Source: Palaemon carinicauda (Eukaryota; Arthropoda; Malacostraca; Decapoda; Palaemonidae). Taken from it: a DNA stretch of 64,000 bases. The stretch's first letter is position 1. Every line of letters begins with the position of its first letter. This document shows positions 1-11,664 of this stretch, piece by piece. The notes under the pieces are model-generated. The model was given only the letters and a program-made list of their open reading frames with translations. It had not been told where the DNA came from and did not search any database. The stretch is taken from contig NC_090746.1 of the NCBI RefSeq assembly GCF_036898095.1, positions 53,329,907 through 53,393,906 on the forward strand. Direction: 5' to 3'. Position numbers and translations under genes: made by a program.

Positions 1-125
1 TAGGATAAAGAATTCTCTGACATAGGCAAAGATGAATTCTTAACTGAACACCATAAAGCTTCAGACGGGCCTCGTAAAGGTTTTAAAATAGAACTTAAGA
101 GCTCTTACAGGACATAATACTCTTT

Positions 126-995
126 TTAGTTCATTTCCAACCATACGATAAGTTTGGAATATCGAACGATATTGGTCAAGGCCGAGAAGGCAGCTCGTGT
201 TTGGCTAGAAAACCAAGATGTAGAACATGTAGCCGTTTCGGATGAGAATCCGATGTTCTTGCTGAAGGCATGAATCTCACTGACTCTTTTAGCTGTGGTT
301 AAGCATATCAGGAAAAGAGTCTTAAAGGTGAGATCTTTCAGGAAGGCTGATTGAAGTGGTTCGAACCTGTCTAACATAAGGAATCTTAGAACCACGTCTA
401 AATTCCAACCAGGTGTAACCAAACGACGCTCCTTCGTGGTCTCAAAAGACTTAAGGAGGTCATGTAGATCTTTATTGTTGGAAAGATCTAAGCCTCTGTG
501 ACGGAAGACTGATGCCAACATGCTTCTGTAACTCTTGAAAGTGGGAGCTGAAAGAGATCGCTCTTTCCTCAGATATAAGAGGAAGTCAGCTATTTGAGTT
601 ACATAGGTACTGGTCGAGGATACGGATACTGACTTGCACCAGTTTCGAAAGATTTCCCACTTCGATTGGTAGACTCTAAGGGTGGATGTTCTCCTTGCTC
701 TAGCAATCGCTCTGGTTGCCTCCTTCGAAAAACCTCTAGTTCTCGAGAGTCTTTCGATACTCTGAAGGCAGTGAGACGAAGAGCGTGGAGGCCTTGGAGT
801 ACCTTCTTTACGCGTGGCAGACGTAGCAGGTCCACCCTTAGGGGAAGAGTTCTGGGAACGTCTACTAGCCATCGAAGTACCTCGGTAAGTTATTCTCTCG
901 CGGGCCAGAGGGAAGTAATTAGCGTCCACTTGTCCCTTCGTGAGAGGCGAACTTCTGCAGTACCTTGTTGACAATCTAGAACGGAGGGAATGCAT
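126..995 (-). pseudogene. Tyrosine recombinase remnant of DIRS copy 0
   Basis: Translates to a protein very like the recombinase of the intact copy: CLQSIERLSRTRGFSKEATR, the TYVTQIADFLLYLR core-binding block, then TTAKRVSEIHAF with the first catalytic Arg. A frameshift about 80 codons before the end breaks the frame. The HxxR and Tyr motifs would lie beyond position 1. Stops also occur in 1-125, where ALKFYFK-like sequence continues in other frames. Confidence 0.85.
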
Positions 996-999
996 ATAG

Positions 1000-1850
1000 A
1001 TCTAGATGAGACCAATCAAGTAGAAAGGCATCTAAAAGAACTACTGCTGGGTCAGGGATAGGTGAGCAAAGTATTGAGAGCCTCTTGGACATCGAGGTTG
1101 CGAAGAGATCTATGGTTGGCTGGCCCCAGGTGACCCAAAGTCTCTTGCATACATCCTTGTGGAGGGTCCAATATGTTGGAATTATTGTCCCTTCCTACTG
1201 AGACAATCTGCTAAGACATTCAAGTTGCCTTGGAAGAAACTTGTTACTAGTGAAAAGTCTAGACCTGTTGAACAGGAGAGGAGGTCACTTGCGAACTCGT
1301 ACCATGTCAGAGAGTAGATCCCTCCTTGCTAGGAGATGTACATCAAAGCAGGGAGTTGACCGTGTTCACCTCCACTACTTTGCCTTGAAGGAGAGACCTG
1401 AAGCTTTTCCAGGTCAGACGTACTGCCAGAAGCTTCTTGCAGTTGAAATGCATTGTCCTTTGACTCGAGATCCATAATCCCGAGCATTCCCTACCGCCTA
1501 AGGTCGCACCCCAGCCTACGTCCGATGCGTCTGAGAAGAGAACGTGGTTGGGAGTCTGAACAGTCAGGGGAAAACCCTAACAAAGGCTGATAAAGTCCTT
1601 TCATCCAGTCAGACCAGACTTATCCTCCGGAAACCGGGATCGAGACCGCTTCTAGCGTCTTGTCCTTTTCCAGTGAAGAGCTAGATGAAACCGCAGAGGA
1701 CGGAGGTGTAGTCTTCCAAGTGACACCAATTGAACCACGGATGACAGTGTCTTAACCAGACTCATCCACAGCCTGACAGGGCCGTGTTCCTTCTTCAGCA
1801 TCTTCTGGATGGATAGCAGGGCTGGGGGTTGATCGTCTTGTTCAGCCATG
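1000..1850 (-). pseudogene. RT C-terminus, RNase H and methyltransferase-like remnants of DIRS copy 0
   Basis: In broken frames on the minus strand: a SLGRLHLRPLRFHLALHW block (about 1700-1660), an RNase H region in which the VNSDNTTALAYI motif of intact copies is changed and interrupted by a stop (about 1330-1400), and a DAFLLDWSHLDLYAFPPF block followed by a stop (about 1040-990). Clearly non-functional. Confidence 0.8.
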
Positions 1851-1854
1851 TCCT

Positions 1855-3905
1855 CATCAGAGGGTTCCTCATCCGAAACTGATGAGGAAACGGCAACGGA
1901 GTGGGCAACGTCTGACTCGCTAAATCCGGTCGCACTGGTGGATGCGTGACGGAGCCGGACACAAGATCATGGTACTGCTGCACAGTCTGTGAACTGTCAA
2001 CCATGGGGAAGCGAGGAAGTACAGCGACAACCCGAAACTGTCTAGACTGTCTGGGTTGTGCAGACAACCCCTTATCGGGTTGCTGAGGTTGCCGCACTGC
2101 GTCACAACAAGTCACCTCTGCTGGTTGTTGAACGTCTTCCTAGTGACACACTGAACGTCCACAACCACCTCCGAGAGTCGCTTAACGTCAACGTGCGACT
2201 GGCAACCCACACTGGGTCGCACCGGAGGAGGAACCATCTCAACTGGCGGACGTGAGTAGGAAATCTCAGCGTCAACAGGGCGTACAACCAACCGGTAGGA
2301 AGGTTGTTGGCAAGAAGGTTCTTCTCCGTAAAAAATCCTCTATCAAGGACTAAGCTTGGACTGCATGTCTTGCAATAAAGCCCAAGGTCTATGGGAGCAG
2401 GTGTGGCAACAGACGGGGTTAGCGACTGAAGCGGAACCATTTACCCTCCCTGGAAGCATGTTATGCTTTAATTAAAGTCCATAGGAGGCTAAGCAGCTTA
2501 AGGCTCCTCTCCAAATGACAGAGTCCTCAAGGGAATATCAGAAGGAGGGAGAACAGCACTTTCTCATCTACAGGAACCATGTCCGAGAAAAGCTAGGTTA
2601 TCTCAGTGAGGGTTTCACTGGTGCATAAGCAGCAGACCAGACGGCAACGTTATGAAACTGCTTGACAGTCTGTGAACTGTCAAAAAACTGAACTGTCAAC
2701 CACAACAGGTGCGTGAGGACATACAGCACTGGTGTATAGTAGCAGACCAGAAGGCAACGTCATGTAACTGTTTGACAGTCTGTGAGTTGGCAACAACCAA
2801 AGCTGTGTGGGGAAGCCTCAACTCCTGACTGACTAGTTTGCTGTGGGCGAGTGGTGGTAACCACAGTGTGTTGCGGAGGCTGACACACCGTGTCAAAACA
2901 CGGCAGCTTGTGGTAGCTCACGCACGGCAACGGAGTGCTCCGTGTGTCTGTGGGAGTCAGCATACGTCTGGCAGGGTCGACTGCGCATGGGTGGCGGAGC
3001 TCTCACAACAAGAGTGTGGGAGCAGGCAGCCATGCCGGGCGCACAACCGTGGTAGGCTGTAGGCCAACGGGTGCATCGTCAACCTTCTCCGCAGTCGGAG
3101 TGTGGGAGCTGGCAACAACAAAAGCGGAGTGCTGGTGCGTGGGAGGGACTGCCGTGGGTTGCGGAGCATGCCGCAATGCATCAAAACACGGCAGCTTGAC
3201 AGCACCTTCCCACTGCTGATGCGGTAGCTCACGCATATCAACGGAGGGTGCAACATGAACATGCGTCTGGCAGGGTCGACTGCGCATCGGTGGTGGAGCT
3301 CTCACAGGTGGAGTGTGGGAGCTGGCAGCCGCAGTATCTGCTGAGCGCACAACCGTGGCAGGTTGTAGGTTAACAGGCGCAGTGTCAACCTTCTCAGCAC
3401 GATACTCCTGCATGAAGGAAGCAAGCTGAGACTGCATAGTCTGCAGCATGGACCACTAGGGTCTACCAAAGAAGGCAACAAACGGAGCTACTGTCCGTTG
3501 TGACTGAGGGTCTAAAACAGCTGGTGCGGCAACAGACGGAGTTACTGCCTGTTGCGGTACCACCTTGCCTCTCTTGGGAGGTGTGCAGTCGTCGGATGAC
3601 TGCAGCGAGTCCGAACTGACCCAGTGGCTACACCTAGGCCGTTGGACTTGCGCGGAAGGGACCGACTTGCACTTAAAGCTGCAAGATTGGTCCATGGTTT
3701 CTGCGAGAAACCTCTTCCGCAGACGAGGAATAAATGGGCTCTCTCGTCTTTATGTGGGTGGGGCAATCACGTCGGCAACGTGTGTAGATACACCCGAAAC
3801 CACCGAGGGAAACGTCTGTTCGTCGATCAAGGCCTGTGGAACCCATAAGTCCTTCGACATTACTTCTCCCCTGGGCTTGGGAGCTTGTAAGAGGTATCGG
3901 ACTAG
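1855..3905 (-). pseudogene. Gag-like ORF1 remnant of DIRS copy 0, with internal duplications
   Basis: Minus-strand reading gives blocks almost identical to ORF1 of the intact copy, e.g. MQSQLASFMQEYRAEKVDTA (from 3449) and SVDMRELPHQQWEGAVKLPC. The block around EKV-D-(T/D)APV-LQP-TVVR occurs twice, offset by about 290 bp. A further pair of units around GCAACGT(T/C)ATG...TTGACAGTCTGTGA at 2640-2800 is offset by about 121 bp. The reading frame is broken many times. Confidence 0.78.
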
Positions 3906-4836
3906 GTGAACAACTGGCATGAACAGACGAACCCTCGAACGCAACACTGTAACACTTTGCGCATATCACTTTATCACTTTTGATTTTCGGTTTGCACTTA
4001 TTTCACTGAAATCGAAACTTTAAGTGATTGTACCTGAAACACGCAATCCTATCCTTCATTAAAAGGTAGTAATTGCGAAAACAGTTTTACAATGCAACAG
4101 AAAAACATAATGAAAGATAAAGAATTCAGTGGCTGGAAAAGAGACTAAACACTAGATCAAATAAACTACGTTTAAAATCTCTCACCGCATAAAGCCTGGG
4201 AATAAGAATAAAACTCTAGAAACGTTTTACCTTCTTCCCCTACAGCGACTAGGGAGAAGAGTAAAAAACGAGAACAACGTTACCCGCTTGAACGAAACGT
4301 TTATTCTCCTCTCTCTCCCTCCGTCTCTATCTCTCTCTCTCTCTCTCTTCTCTCATGACTTAGAACCTGAGAGAAGAGCCCAATTATATATCGTTAAAAC
4401 ATATTATTTGCTAAAGGAAAAAACAGAAAGGTTTCCCAAGGAAAAAGCTCCTTTATTAGAATTAAAACCATTTAAGCTAAGAAAGAATGAACGAAACGCT
4501 AGAATCGGTTTACTCTTACTGCAACTTGAAACCGTGAAATACTCTCTCTCTATCGTAACGATAGAGCGCAAGTTGAACGTTCTGAACGTCAACAACTGCG
4601 GAGATTAAACTAAACGTTAGTTCATCTTTGAAAACAGTACGAGACTATCAAAGAAATTCTTTCAAAAACATTAAAAAGTATAAATTCTTAAAAGGGTCGC
4701 AAATAAACAAACATAAAAATTAATTTTTATAAGTTTATAATAAATGGAAAGTTAATCGAAGAGGCCTATAAAGGCGGAGAGATATAAAATAAAAAGATCT
4801 ATAGCTTGTTAAGCAAAATTACCAAAAACCTAAACA
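3906..4836. other. Non-homologous segment inside DIRS copy 0
   Basis: No counterpart in the intact relative at 11.3-17.8 kb. It contains a CT-rich run at about 4312-4353 and a short open frame (4288-4608, plus strand) that starts in the CT run and resembles nothing I recognise. It may be a secondary insertion or a different 5' leader. Confidence 0.4.
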
Positions 4837-4972
4837 CACTTCCGTCTAAGGGAAGGGTCGGCCAATTAAAAGTGAAAAAGAGTCCATACTCTCTTCGTCA
4901 CCAACACTTCCGTCTAAGGGAAGGGTCGGCCATTTAAAAGTGAAAGAGAGTTCATACTCTCTTCGTCACCAT
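4837..4972. repeat. Two 68-bp tandem units
   Basis: Units start at 4837 and 4905, each beginning CACTTCCGTCTAAGGGAAGG and ending CTCTTCGTCACCA, with a few substitutions. They lie inside the region of DIRS copy 0 that is not shared with the intact copy. Confidence 0.85.
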
Positions 4973-5303
4973 AATTAAATCTATCCAAAACGAGTTCAAG
5001 TTTTGAAATGAAGATAAAACCCCTGCATAGCGAAAGCTCAAAACTGGAATAGTGTACTTCACCAAATCGTTGTGAAAACAAATCCAGTTAGGGACGGCGT
5101 ATTTAGTAGGTCTTGCCGGTGGCACAACAGAGGAAAAATTGAGTTCTTGTTGACAAGAAGTACTTGAGTACCTGCTCACAGATGGCGCTGTTGTGTACAC
5201 CCCCACCTGTATAGCGATCGCTGGCGTATCCCGACCTTAGATTTCTGTCGGGCAACAGAGTTGACAGCTACATGATCATCGGGTAAGATTAATATTGAAA
5301 AAA

Positions 5304-7712
5304 AAAACTTTATATCTATGCAACCATGCCTGGACCCATGTATAACCCTCTTTCTGACATGGGTAACACTTATTTACTTTTAATTTAAGAAGTCCAGGGA
5401 AAAGTTTTTTTTTTTTTTGTATCCCGTATAGAGAAGCAAATTTATTTTCTATGATTTCTGTAGGAATAGATTATCAGTCTTTTATATTCTCTTGATATTC
5501 ATAAATAAATATTTGCTGCAGGTCTCTCTTAAGTTACGTTCATTGTGTGTTTGTCTCCTCGTTTATATATTTACAATATTTGTTGTAATTCTCCTGAGAG
5601 ATACATAAAATGTCAGAGACGATAGCTAGCTATGCCAAAATCAGTTTCCCTGGAAAAAATACACAGACGTGAGTACATTATGCTAGCCACGTCTTGCTCG
5701 CGTAATGTTTGTGTGTTTGTTATATGTGAATATATTTGTATGGGGTGTAGTAACATTTTCAGATTCGAGGAAAGAGGGTTACCACTGCTTAGTAAAAAAC
5801 ATGGAAATATGATAGTTATAATATCCTTGTTTCCAAGTGGTGAGGAAAATCCTTACTTATGCATACTGTACTGAAGTCTATTTTATAAATGTACAAAAAA
5901 AATTTGAAGACCAATTTCTTTGAAATTTTCAGAGGAACACTGTTACTACTATTATTAATATTGACTAATCTTTGTCACACAAACATAAAAACAAATAGGA
6001 TAGTTTATAACCTATAATCTGTACATTTACTTTAAAAACAAAATTTTCCATATGAAAATTGTCACTTTTAAAGGTGACATCAATACATTGATAAAATAAT
6101 ACATAAACAAAATTAAAAATAAGAAAATTTCCATGTCCAACCATTAGTGTATAAAATTCTTTCAGTGGTTTGTAATGAAAAAAAAAATCAGTTGAGAAAC
6201 AAAAATTAGGAGTTAGAAGTATCCCCAAAGTAATGTACAGTAGTTGAATAGAGGAGTCGCACCCCTTATACGTAATACATTGGTGAAGTACTTTTATATA
6301 CTGACTTTACTGTAAATATTTTCATCACTTTAATTTTACGGCTATTATGCATTTACTGTATTCCTTCTAGAGATGTACTGAATCAGGCCCGCCAACGCCT
6401 CATAATACTAACGTAAAATATAAGGCATTTTTCCCTTGGAGCCCTGGGGCCTACAGCATCCTACTTTTCCAACTAGGGTCTTAACTTGGCTATTAATAAT
6501 TAGTGTCCATTTGCACTTCTAAACATTGTGGCATAGTAATTGGTAGCACAGTGGATTCTTAAATCATTAGGTACATATTTTGTGTGGGTTTAAAGTTTGA
6601 ATGCCAACTGGATAGAACAGAGGTTACACTTCTGCTATTCAAGGATAAATTAACATAACAAAAAAAATATATAATTTTTTATATTGTCTGTAACCTCACC
6701 ATTCTTGTGAGCTATGGATTGGGGGAGTCTATAGGTCTACCTGCAGAGTCATTAGTATCTATTGCCTTGTCCTAGCTTGGGTGGAGAGGGAGGGCTTGGT
6801 TGCTGATCATATCTTTAAATGGTCAGTCTTTAGGGCATTGGCACTGTCCCTAGCCTCTGCCATTCATGAGTGGCCTTTTAACTTGTAGAAGCATCCTTGA
6901 AAGGTTAATGACTTGGTTACAAGGTATGATTTTCTTACAAGAAAAAAAAATGTAAATTTGCATTATTATATTTGTAGTGTAAGCAGACGTACCCATTAGA
7001 AAGGTCAACTTCACATAAATAATACAGTATTCCAATATGAGTTATGCATTACTTCAAGTTTGCTGTTGATTCCTACTTGAAAATATGTCATTCAAATACT
7101 CTAATTTTTTCCCTTTAATTTTATAACTATATTATCTTTCACAGGTGTCTATTTCCATCCTAAATGGTTTTTTGATATACATAATTAAATTTATTTAGAT
7201 TAAGAACAATAGTAAAATATATGAAAGTAAGATCACATTGAGAACTGTAAGCTGTAATCTAATAACGTATGAAAGTTATGAGAAAACATTTTATTTCAAA
7301 TCCTGGAATACCATTATTTTTTTTTTTTTTTGAAGTACTGTATGCATTGTCTATCACAATACCAGCAGTTAGTATAATGTACTGTACTGTATTTTATTCT
7401 GCAATTGATTTATTTTTCTTTTTTATACCTTTTATAGCCTTCTGTTTTGTTAATACTTTAGGTAGTGATATTAATGTGAATACTGTACAAGAGACAGTAA
7501 AGGCAATTGCATAATTTCCAATTTATAATTTTTCCCAATAATCTATAAGGGGCATCGTGATGGAATGGAAATAAGTGCAGTTCTCTTATGAAGCAGTAAA
7601 AGAACATCTATATGTACATGAATAAAGCAGTAGCATCCATCCTAGGGCAGCACACACATATGAGATAACAAGTACTTAATAATTAGCATTATTTTATAAG
7701 AATAAATTTAGA
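5304..7712. other. 3' flank of DPYD, no other gene seen
   Basis: AT-rich sequence containing the likely DPYD 3' UTR next to 7712, a T-run near 5407-5420, and a dispersed repeat fragment near 6430-6500. Short open frames here show no family resemblance. Confidence 0.5.
6430..6505 (+). repeat. Dispersed repeat (TTGGAGCCCTGGGGCC... CTTTTCCAACTAGGG)
   Basis: The block TTTTCCAACTAGGG with GGGCCTACAGCATCCT upstream recurs in reverse orientation near 58015-58060 (GTTGGAAAAGCAGAATGCTACAAGCCCAAGG), which marks it as a dispersed repeat. The family is not named from sequence alone. Confidence 0.6.
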
Positions 7713-7815
7713 TCACGAAGAGGAAGACGGAGACACAGCCGGGAGACGAGGAACTACTCCAGTGTCAAGAGGTATGCCTCTCTTCGGAATATATGGGCCT
7801 TTCCTGTCGACCATC
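7713..7815 (-). CDS. DPYD: DPYD last coding exon and stop
   Basis: A 103-nt coding part after tctacag: MVDRKGPYIPKRGIPL and a tail ending in four Ser, then TGA at 7715-7713. The (P)YxPKRGIPL block matches the family C-terminus (YEPKRGVPL in mammals). The last residues are lineage-specific. The 3' UTR continues to lower coordinates. Possible AATAAA signals on the minus strand lie about 300 nt downstream, near 7390-7415, but the true site is unproven. Confidence 0.93.
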
Positions 7816-8049
7816 CTGTAGATGAAGGTAATTTATTGATACACTATTAAAATACAGTACAATGTAGAGGGTGTATTTTGGATTTTAGGGACCTATACTT
7901 TTTAGATTATTTTAAAACATTTACTTTTTCCATTAAAACTTTTAATATCCTAGTTATTATTTTTTTAAATTAGTTTATAAACTAATTACAAAGGATAACT
8001 AAATAAATTTATTTATTGTAACAATAATGATTATCATTACTCCACTTAC

Positions 8050-8207
8050 TGTATGCAGTCAATGATTGGACATACAGATACACACAAAGTGCATCCTGTA
8101 CAGTCATCTGTGACATGGGTTAGATGAGTTTCTGGGTCAAAAGTGATGGCCTGATATCCAGAATCATTACAGGTCATATAACACTTCCCACAGTTGATGC
8201 ACATGTC
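8050..8207 (-). CDS. DPYD: DPYD exon: two C-terminal 4Fe-4S cluster motifs
   Basis: A 158-nt exon encoding [20 protein letters not shown] and [18 protein letters not shown]. The two CxxCxxC...C groups bind two 4Fe-4S clusters, which pass electrons from the NADPH/FAD half to the FMN site of the partner subunit in the DPD dimer. All eight Cys ligands are present. The acceptor is tttacag and the donor gtaagt. Confidence 0.97.
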
Positions 8208-9600
8208 CTGTAAAATCATACTCATTATAGTTAATTGACAGTATGGTTAAGAGTTCTTTCCCCTTCAAAGAAGGGAATTATCAGAAAAACCTACTACATT
8301 CTATGAATAAACTCATAATGCAGACATATTTAATGAAACAAATTTCAATGATACTTTTCTTTCAATACATTGTCATCCTTGGATCTCATTATTGTTATTA
8401 TTTCCAACTGTTGTTCGTTCATTTAAGATTACCTTACCTTATCTTGCGTTGGCAGCCCATAAATTTCTAGCCATTTTCTCATGCCTAGAGTAGTCATTAT
8501 TTGGTTACAGAGTATAAACCCCTTTAAATAACCGCATTGTGAATACAATAAGGCTCTCGAAAGTTAAAACTTTATGTTGCCAGAGAAATTCCACATCTTA
8601 TTTTTACCAATATGAAAAAAAAAATTATTTAACTTATAATTCATATACAAGTAATTCATAACAAAGTAACTTTTAAAAGTTGAAAGACTTTATACAAAAT
8701 TTTTCAATATAATTATAGAGTAAGACTATTATTATTATTATCTCAAATAACATACTGTATTGACTTACAAATCCCACTTCCACAGAACAAAATTTCCACA
8801 CCGGATACCATCCCTATCCAGGTGTTCACTAGTTGTTGGTCCTCCCACCCACCATCAACCATAAGGGACCCATGTAATCCCTAGTGTGTCCATGCTTTCC
8901 CTATCTGCAAAGTTACGAGTGCAAGCCCATATTAGGCTGTACCAGTTTTGAATGGGGGTAAGAGCATATTCATGTTGTGTACAATAATGTACAAACCGAT
9001 TTAGCGTAGATTGACGATAGGATTTGTAATTTGTTCCATAAAATTGTATAATTTAGTATTTAGTATTTGACTTTAATTAATCTTAATACTTCACTATTGT
9101 GTGAGATTAGTTTTGCATAAACTAACCACTTGATACATTTTCTGACTTCTTGTTTCACTTTGCTTATTCCTTAGGCAACAGTACATTAACCTCAGTCTCG
9201 CAGCAATAACTATAGTACAACATTTTCCTGAAGAAAGTAATAAAAAATTATGACGTCATACGTGCCACTATAAGTAGCAATGATCAAGACAGAGAATGGC
9301 TTGTATATGTACATTGAGGACCAGCCCAGCAAAGATGTAGTAGTGGACTCTCAATCTTCCCTGGCAGAAAGTAGTCTCTCTTCCACCATTTCAAGTTTGC
9401 TACAGGTGTGGCTGAAGAACCCAGACATAACACTATTGAAATCCCTTAGTTATGCCCCAACACATTTCTAAGCCAAAAAGTGACTTTCATAATTTTAAGT
9501 GGGATTTTTCACTGAAAAGACGGGAAGTATGGAATATAAATGAAGAAGGTTAGTAAGCAGATATATGTACAGTATGTACTGTACCTGTAATGTATTTGTT
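8208..9600. other. DPYD intron start, no recognised element
   Basis: AT-rich intron sequence. A 63-codon open frame (9280-9471, plus) contains YIEDQPSKD, which is loosely reminiscent of a transposase but too short to assign. Nothing else identified. Confidence 0.35.
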
Positions 9601-9604
9601 CCTA

Positions 9605-11077
9605 CACAATTACAAATCTTTGTCCTCTAAATAGAGTATGATTTCAGCAAAGCTGGAAAACTGCATTGTTAAACTTATAATCCAGTTGTCGGTAGCTAAA
9701 GGCAGGTGACGGCAAAGCCCCGCCTCACTGCTGTGTCACAGTAACAACTTTCATTTCGGCCGCCGATGCGTACTAGCATACTCTCAGTGCCTTTACCCAA
9801 ATTTGGCTGCATTAATTTAGCTTTAACTCTTCTGAGTGTTTGTGAAGTGTATTGAGTGATGGAGAAATTGAAACTAGATATGCATGAACCTGCCCTGGAG
9901 TTAAATATTGTAGTTGCGTTACCTTCATGAGCTGGTCACCCATCTCCTTCAGGGTCTACCTTGAAATTTAGGGATTCGGCTGGACCTCTTCCTCCTACCC
10001 CTATTACCCTGCCGGCATCCTCCGGTAGCAGGGTCAGAGTGATGGCGAAGTTCGACCTGTTTTCCCTAGAGAAGGAGAGTGCTTAAAATCCTTTCATGTT
10101 GACCAGAGTGACGACACCCTGAAAATATTATAGGCGTTAGAGTTTGGAAGTTACTTCTTCCAATCTGAGACTGACATTAGCTCTTGCTGGGTCGCATAAA
10201 GGGGTGACTGGTCTAGAGGTACCTGTGGGTGCCGCCCTTGTGTGTAAGGACCGTGTTTCCCATACACTACCATTCTCAGGAGCTGTTCATCCTTTGGGAC
10301 GTAAGGAGGATATCTTTCCCTCAGCCCAAAGTTCCAAGGAACTTGCAGAATTGGAAAAGACAAATTGACGTCTTTTGATGACAAATTTTATCGCCATTCA
10401 AAACTTTGCTATGTTAAGTGAGAAGCTCCAGTAGAGAGTGCCATTGTGCGCACCCATGAGAACTTCCATTTAGCGAATGTCTTTCTTAAGTTTCCACTTG
10501 CATGAATAGGATTACAAGCGTTCTGTCTCTAGCCAACACACTTTGAAGACTAGATCCGATGAATGAGATCCTGTCTATGTACGCACACCAGAGTTCGAAC
10601 ACCCACCTGTTTAAAAACTTGGCTGTTATCACTGTTAGGGAACGCGCAAGATTTCAGTCTTTCTCCCTCATGCCTTGACACAGCAACGTGCAAAAGACAC
10701 TGAGCATGCTGTGGCTTGTCAGCACACAATCTCGCCCAGATGCTAATTGCAAAGGTGGTCTGATGTCTCTAGATACCTGCTTTCAAAACTTGACCCGATG
10801 ACAAGTTCTTCTCAAAGGCTAGAGTTTTTCCCTCTCTCTTGTGCTGGTACCTTCAACTTAACCTGCTCTGGAGATGGTACTGGTAATGACCTCAAGAAAC
10901 CAGACCTTTTGCCTTCCTGAGCTAAATAACCAGCTCTGTAACCTTGGTATAGCAAGTTGGGACCTTTTTGGCATCTTAATGTCCTCACAGGGCAAAGAAG
11001 CAAATCCTTCAGATAGTAAGAGTTAAAATTTGAGTCATGAATAGCAGGGTTCTGAGGTTTTGTTAAAATCTCTGGTA

Positions 11078-11112
<35 letters not shown>
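9605..11112 (+). mobile_element. Relic with a DIRS-like or other terminal repeat and a poly(A) end
   Basis: The left end (about 9605-9700) has GTATGATTTCAGCAAAGCTGG, related to the inverted ends of the element at 50061-53740 (GTATGGTTTCAGCAAAACC and its partner). Downstream is GC-richer sequence with short open frames (10144-10368, plus) that may be gag-like, but no motif proves it. The segment ends in about 32 A residues at 11080-11111, immediately before LINE-derived sequence. Class uncertain. Confidence 0.4.
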
Positions 11113-11114
<2 letters not shown>

Positions 11115-11290
11115 TTTGGGTGCCTGAGACTTGTTAGTCCATCTGCAATGACTCCATTTGCTCTTTGGTAGAGTAATTTAGTTTAAGCATTTAGAGTTAG
11201 TATGATCTTCTCTAACCTATATTTGAACTTGTTTACTGTGTTACTGTTTACTACATCTACAGAAAGTCTATTCCAAGTATTTTCTATTTT
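11113..11290 (-). pseudogene. LINE C-terminal fragment
   Basis: Minus-strand translation IENTWNRLSVDVVNSNTVNK and FKYRLEKI matches the W-N-x-L-P/S-x-x-V-V-N-(S/A)-x-(T/S)-V-N-x-F-K terminal block of CR1-like LINE polyproteins. It continues in frame from the fragment ending at 17776 once the DIRS element is removed. Confidence 0.85.
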
Positions 11291-11298
11291 TCAATATT

Positions 11299-11461
11299 AA
11301 TCTTACCCGATGATCATGTAGCTGCAACTCTGTTGCCCGACAGAAAAAACCTAAGGTCGGGATACGCCAGCGATCGCTATACAGGTGGGGGTGTACAACA
11401 ACAGCGCCATCTGTCGAGTAGGTACTCAGGTACTTCTTGTCAACAAGAACCAATTTTTCCT
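11299..11461 (+). repeat. Left inverted terminal repeat of DIRS copy 1
   Basis: About 163 bp starting CTTACCCGATGATCATG and including GCCAGCGATCGCTATACAGG. It is the reverse complement of 17580-17743 with few differences. Confidence 0.92.
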
Positions 11462-11664
11462 CTGTCGTGCCACCGGCAAGACCTACTTGATACGCTGTTG
11501 TTTCTGGAGTTGATTTCACGCTTTTTGGTGATGTATTCTCTCTAGATATTAGCTTTCGCTGTACAGGAGTTATTATCATTACCTTATCAAGCTTTTTTGA
11601 TTAGTTTTGGATTAATTGTTGACGACTTTGATAGATTTTGGATTCCCCCCTTGGCTAATTCAAG

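Larger units (their letters stand above)
1..5303 (-). mobile_element. DIRS-like retrotransposon copy 0, decayed, truncated by window edge
   Basis: A minus-strand element downstream of DPYD. Its 5' terminal repeat (about 5110-5303) matches the terminal repeat of the intact DIRS at 11291-17775, including the CGATCGCT and ATGATCATCGGGTAA blocks, so it belongs to the same family. Reading leftward come gag-like remnants (about 3900-1860), RNase H and methyltransferase-like remnants (about 1850-1000) and tyrosine recombinase remnants (about 995-1). The N-terminal part of the reverse transcriptase is missing, because gag-like sequence abuts the ...RPLRFHLALHW segment near 1850. About 1 kb between the terminal repeat and gag (3905-4980) has no counterpart in the intact copy. 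Frameshifts and stops are frequent. Confidence 0.88.

Noticed and set aside
9280..9471. Short plus-strand frame with YIEDQPSKD, considered as a Tigger-type transposase fragment
   Set aside because: Only one weak block matches; no terminal repeats or other transposase motifs nearby.
10812..11003. Minus-strand LLCPVRTLRCQ, similar to the LCPVRALK block of DIRS recombinases
   Set aside because: The match is about ten residues with no flanking recombinase blocks; probably chance.
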